Made by a program: the position numbers and the translations under genes. Positions 6,211 through 6,777 of a stretch of 6,777 nt of DNA are shown one piece after another. This DNA is from an uncultured Collinsella sp. GTDB taxonomy: Bacteria; Actinomycetota; Coriobacteriia; Coriobacteriales; Coriobacteriaceae. Under the pieces are notes generated by a model. That model was not told where the DNA came from. It did not search any database and worked only from the letters and a program-made list of their open reading frames with translations. The stretch covers positions 1 to 6,777 of the forward strand of contig CALKBB010000184.1 of assembly GCA_937989795.1 (NCBI GenBank). Reading direction: 5' to 3'. Numbering within the stretch: position 1 is the first letter of the stretch; every line of letters starts with the position of its first letter.

Positions 6211-6247
6211 AACCTGCCAAAATAAACCTGTCCCTTTTTGGCAGGTT
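6211..6247. terminator. 12-bp hairpin, terminator-like, between mobB and the MFS gene
   Basis: AACCTGCCAAAA (6211-6222) is exactly complementary to TTTTGGCAGGTT (6236-6247), with a 13-base loop containing TGTCCC (6229-6234). On the minus strand the stem runs into only four T (GGCAGGTTTTACC), so termination would be moderate. The stem differs from that of the neighbouring terminator, but the loops share AC(or GC)CTGTCCC, which suggests related or composite elements. Confidence 0.6.
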
Positions 6248-6253
6248 ATGGCA

Positions 6254-6368
6254 GCGCAGCGAGCCGGTTCCAAGTGCCCCAGGTCGCCCCGAAAGAGGAG
6301 CGACGCGTACTTTGGTACGCGAGCGACGGCTTGAGGGGCGAGATGGGGTGCTTGGGGCCGGCGCAGCG
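6254..6368 (+). repeat. Long 28-bp-arm hairpin element flanked by 8-bp direct repeats
   Basis: Arms 6263-6290 and 6335-6362 align over 28 positions without gaps. As DNA, 22 are Watson-Crick pairs, in blocks of 5, 5, 5 and 7 separated by 2x2 mismatches. Read as plus-strand RNA, four of the six mismatches become G.U pairs, giving 26 of 28; read as minus-strand RNA they are C.A clashes. The 44-base middle part carries its own 7-bp hairpin (CGCGTAC 6304-6310, GTACGCG 6315-6321). An 8-bp direct repeat, GCGCAGCG, brackets the structure at 6254-6261 and 6361-6368, the right copy abutting the mobB stop codon. It could be a structured RNA on the plus strand, a MITE-like insertion with a target-site duplication, or a large extragenic palindrome. 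No open frame inside it is supported. Confidence 0.55.
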
Positions 6369-6777
6369 TCAAGCCTGAAGGTGGTCTTGGATGAGGTCAC
6401 AGATGGCTCGGGCGTCGTTGATGTTGATGGCTCGGGTCGCAAAGCCGGCGTCGAAGGCCTGACGCGCCAAGGCCTCGTTGCAGGCAAGGGCCAGCGTGTG
6501 ACCGTCGACCAGGTCGAGCGAGCTCTTGCCGCGCAGACGGTCGACACCGGAGCGCGCGACGACGATGTTGTCGAAGCCCTCAGTCTTGTAGCCCTCGATG
6601 ATCACCACGTCGACATCGTTGTAACGCGACAGCAGCTCGCGCGCGGGCATCTCGTCCTCCTCGCGCGTGTCGGCGTACTCCGCCCAGCGCGTGGCGCAGA
6701 TGAGGCCCACGTGTTTGGATCCGGCCTGGTGATGACGCCACGTATCCTTAGCGGGTACATCGATATCAAAGCCGTGA
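6369..6777 (-). CDS. mobB: Molybdopterin-guanine dinucleotide biosynthesis protein B, C-terminal 135 residues (5' end outside the window)
   Basis: MobB is a cytoplasmic GTP-binding partner of MobA, which attaches GMP to molybdopterin to give the guanine dinucleotide form of the molybdenum cofactor. The frame is open from the window edge to the TGA at 6371-6369. Visible family signatures are DIDVPAKDTWRHHQAGS near the start, matching the D-x-PGKDS-x-RHR-x-AG block (with PAKD in place of PGKD), and IIEGYK at visible residues 59-64, the hallmark EGYK/EGFK segment. Family members are usually about 165-175 residues, so some 30-40 N-terminal residues with the P-loop are cut off. It implies that the host makes molybdenum (or tungsten) bis-MGD enzymes, such as DMSO-reductase family oxidoreductases. 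The ending in DLIQDHLQA is normal. Hairpins and a terminator follow, so it is the last gene of its unit. Confidence 0.88.
   Translation of the reverse strand, partial: HGFDIDVPAKDTWRHHQAGSKHVGLICATRWAEYADTREEDEMPARELLSRYNDVDVVIIEGYKTEGFDNIVVARSGVDRLRGKSSLDLVDGHTLALACNEALARQAFDAGFATRAININDARAICDLIQDHLQA

Noticed and set aside
6112..6362. CRISPR-like array
   Set aside because: The units are self-complementary hairpins with different stems and uneven spacing, with no constant direct repeat and no cas gene.

Overview
All supported genes lie on the minus strand. Codon composition, a MobB-type cofactor gene, and a secreted right-handed beta-helix protein joined to Gram-positive pilin-type domains suggest an actinobacterium of the gut class Coriobacteriia, with a Collinsella-like look. 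That placement is from recalled family resemblance, not from a search.

Layout in transcription order (right to left): (1) 6777-6369, the C-terminal part of a molybdopterin-guanine dinucleotide biosynthesis protein B (mobB), cut by the window edge. (2) 6368-5983, a gap packed with stem-loops: a long G.U-rich hairpin flanked by 8-bp direct repeats, a hairpin, a terminator with a T-tract, another hairpin, and a small hairpin before the next gene. (3) 5982-4696, a 12-helix major facilitator (MFS) exporter-like protein. (4) 4695-4478, a 15-bp-arm inverted repeat with a nested palindrome, a strong terminator, and an imperfect 25-nt duplication over the next start codon. (5) 4477-3656, a Cof-type HAD phosphatase with all four catalytic motifs. 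(6) 3655-3154, an AT-rich gap with two hairpins and the leader of the last gene. (7) 3153-1, a very large secreted surface protein: signal peptide, acidic linker, beta-helix, then at least one pilin isopeptide-type domain. Its reading frame is broken by one in-frame TGA at 1041-1039 and then stays open to the window edge.

The genes do not form one pathway. mobB serves molybdenum cofactor maturation, the MFS protein and the HAD phosphatase are housekeeping or accessory genes each followed by a hairpin or terminator, and the surface protein is an adhesin-like accessory gene of clearly lower GC. I see no defence system, phage or insertion sequence with a transposase. The items most worth a second look are the TGA inside an otherwise intact beta-helix gene, the stack of hairpins between mobB and the MFS gene (especially the one at 6263-6362), and the family of related hairpins at three successive gene boundaries.
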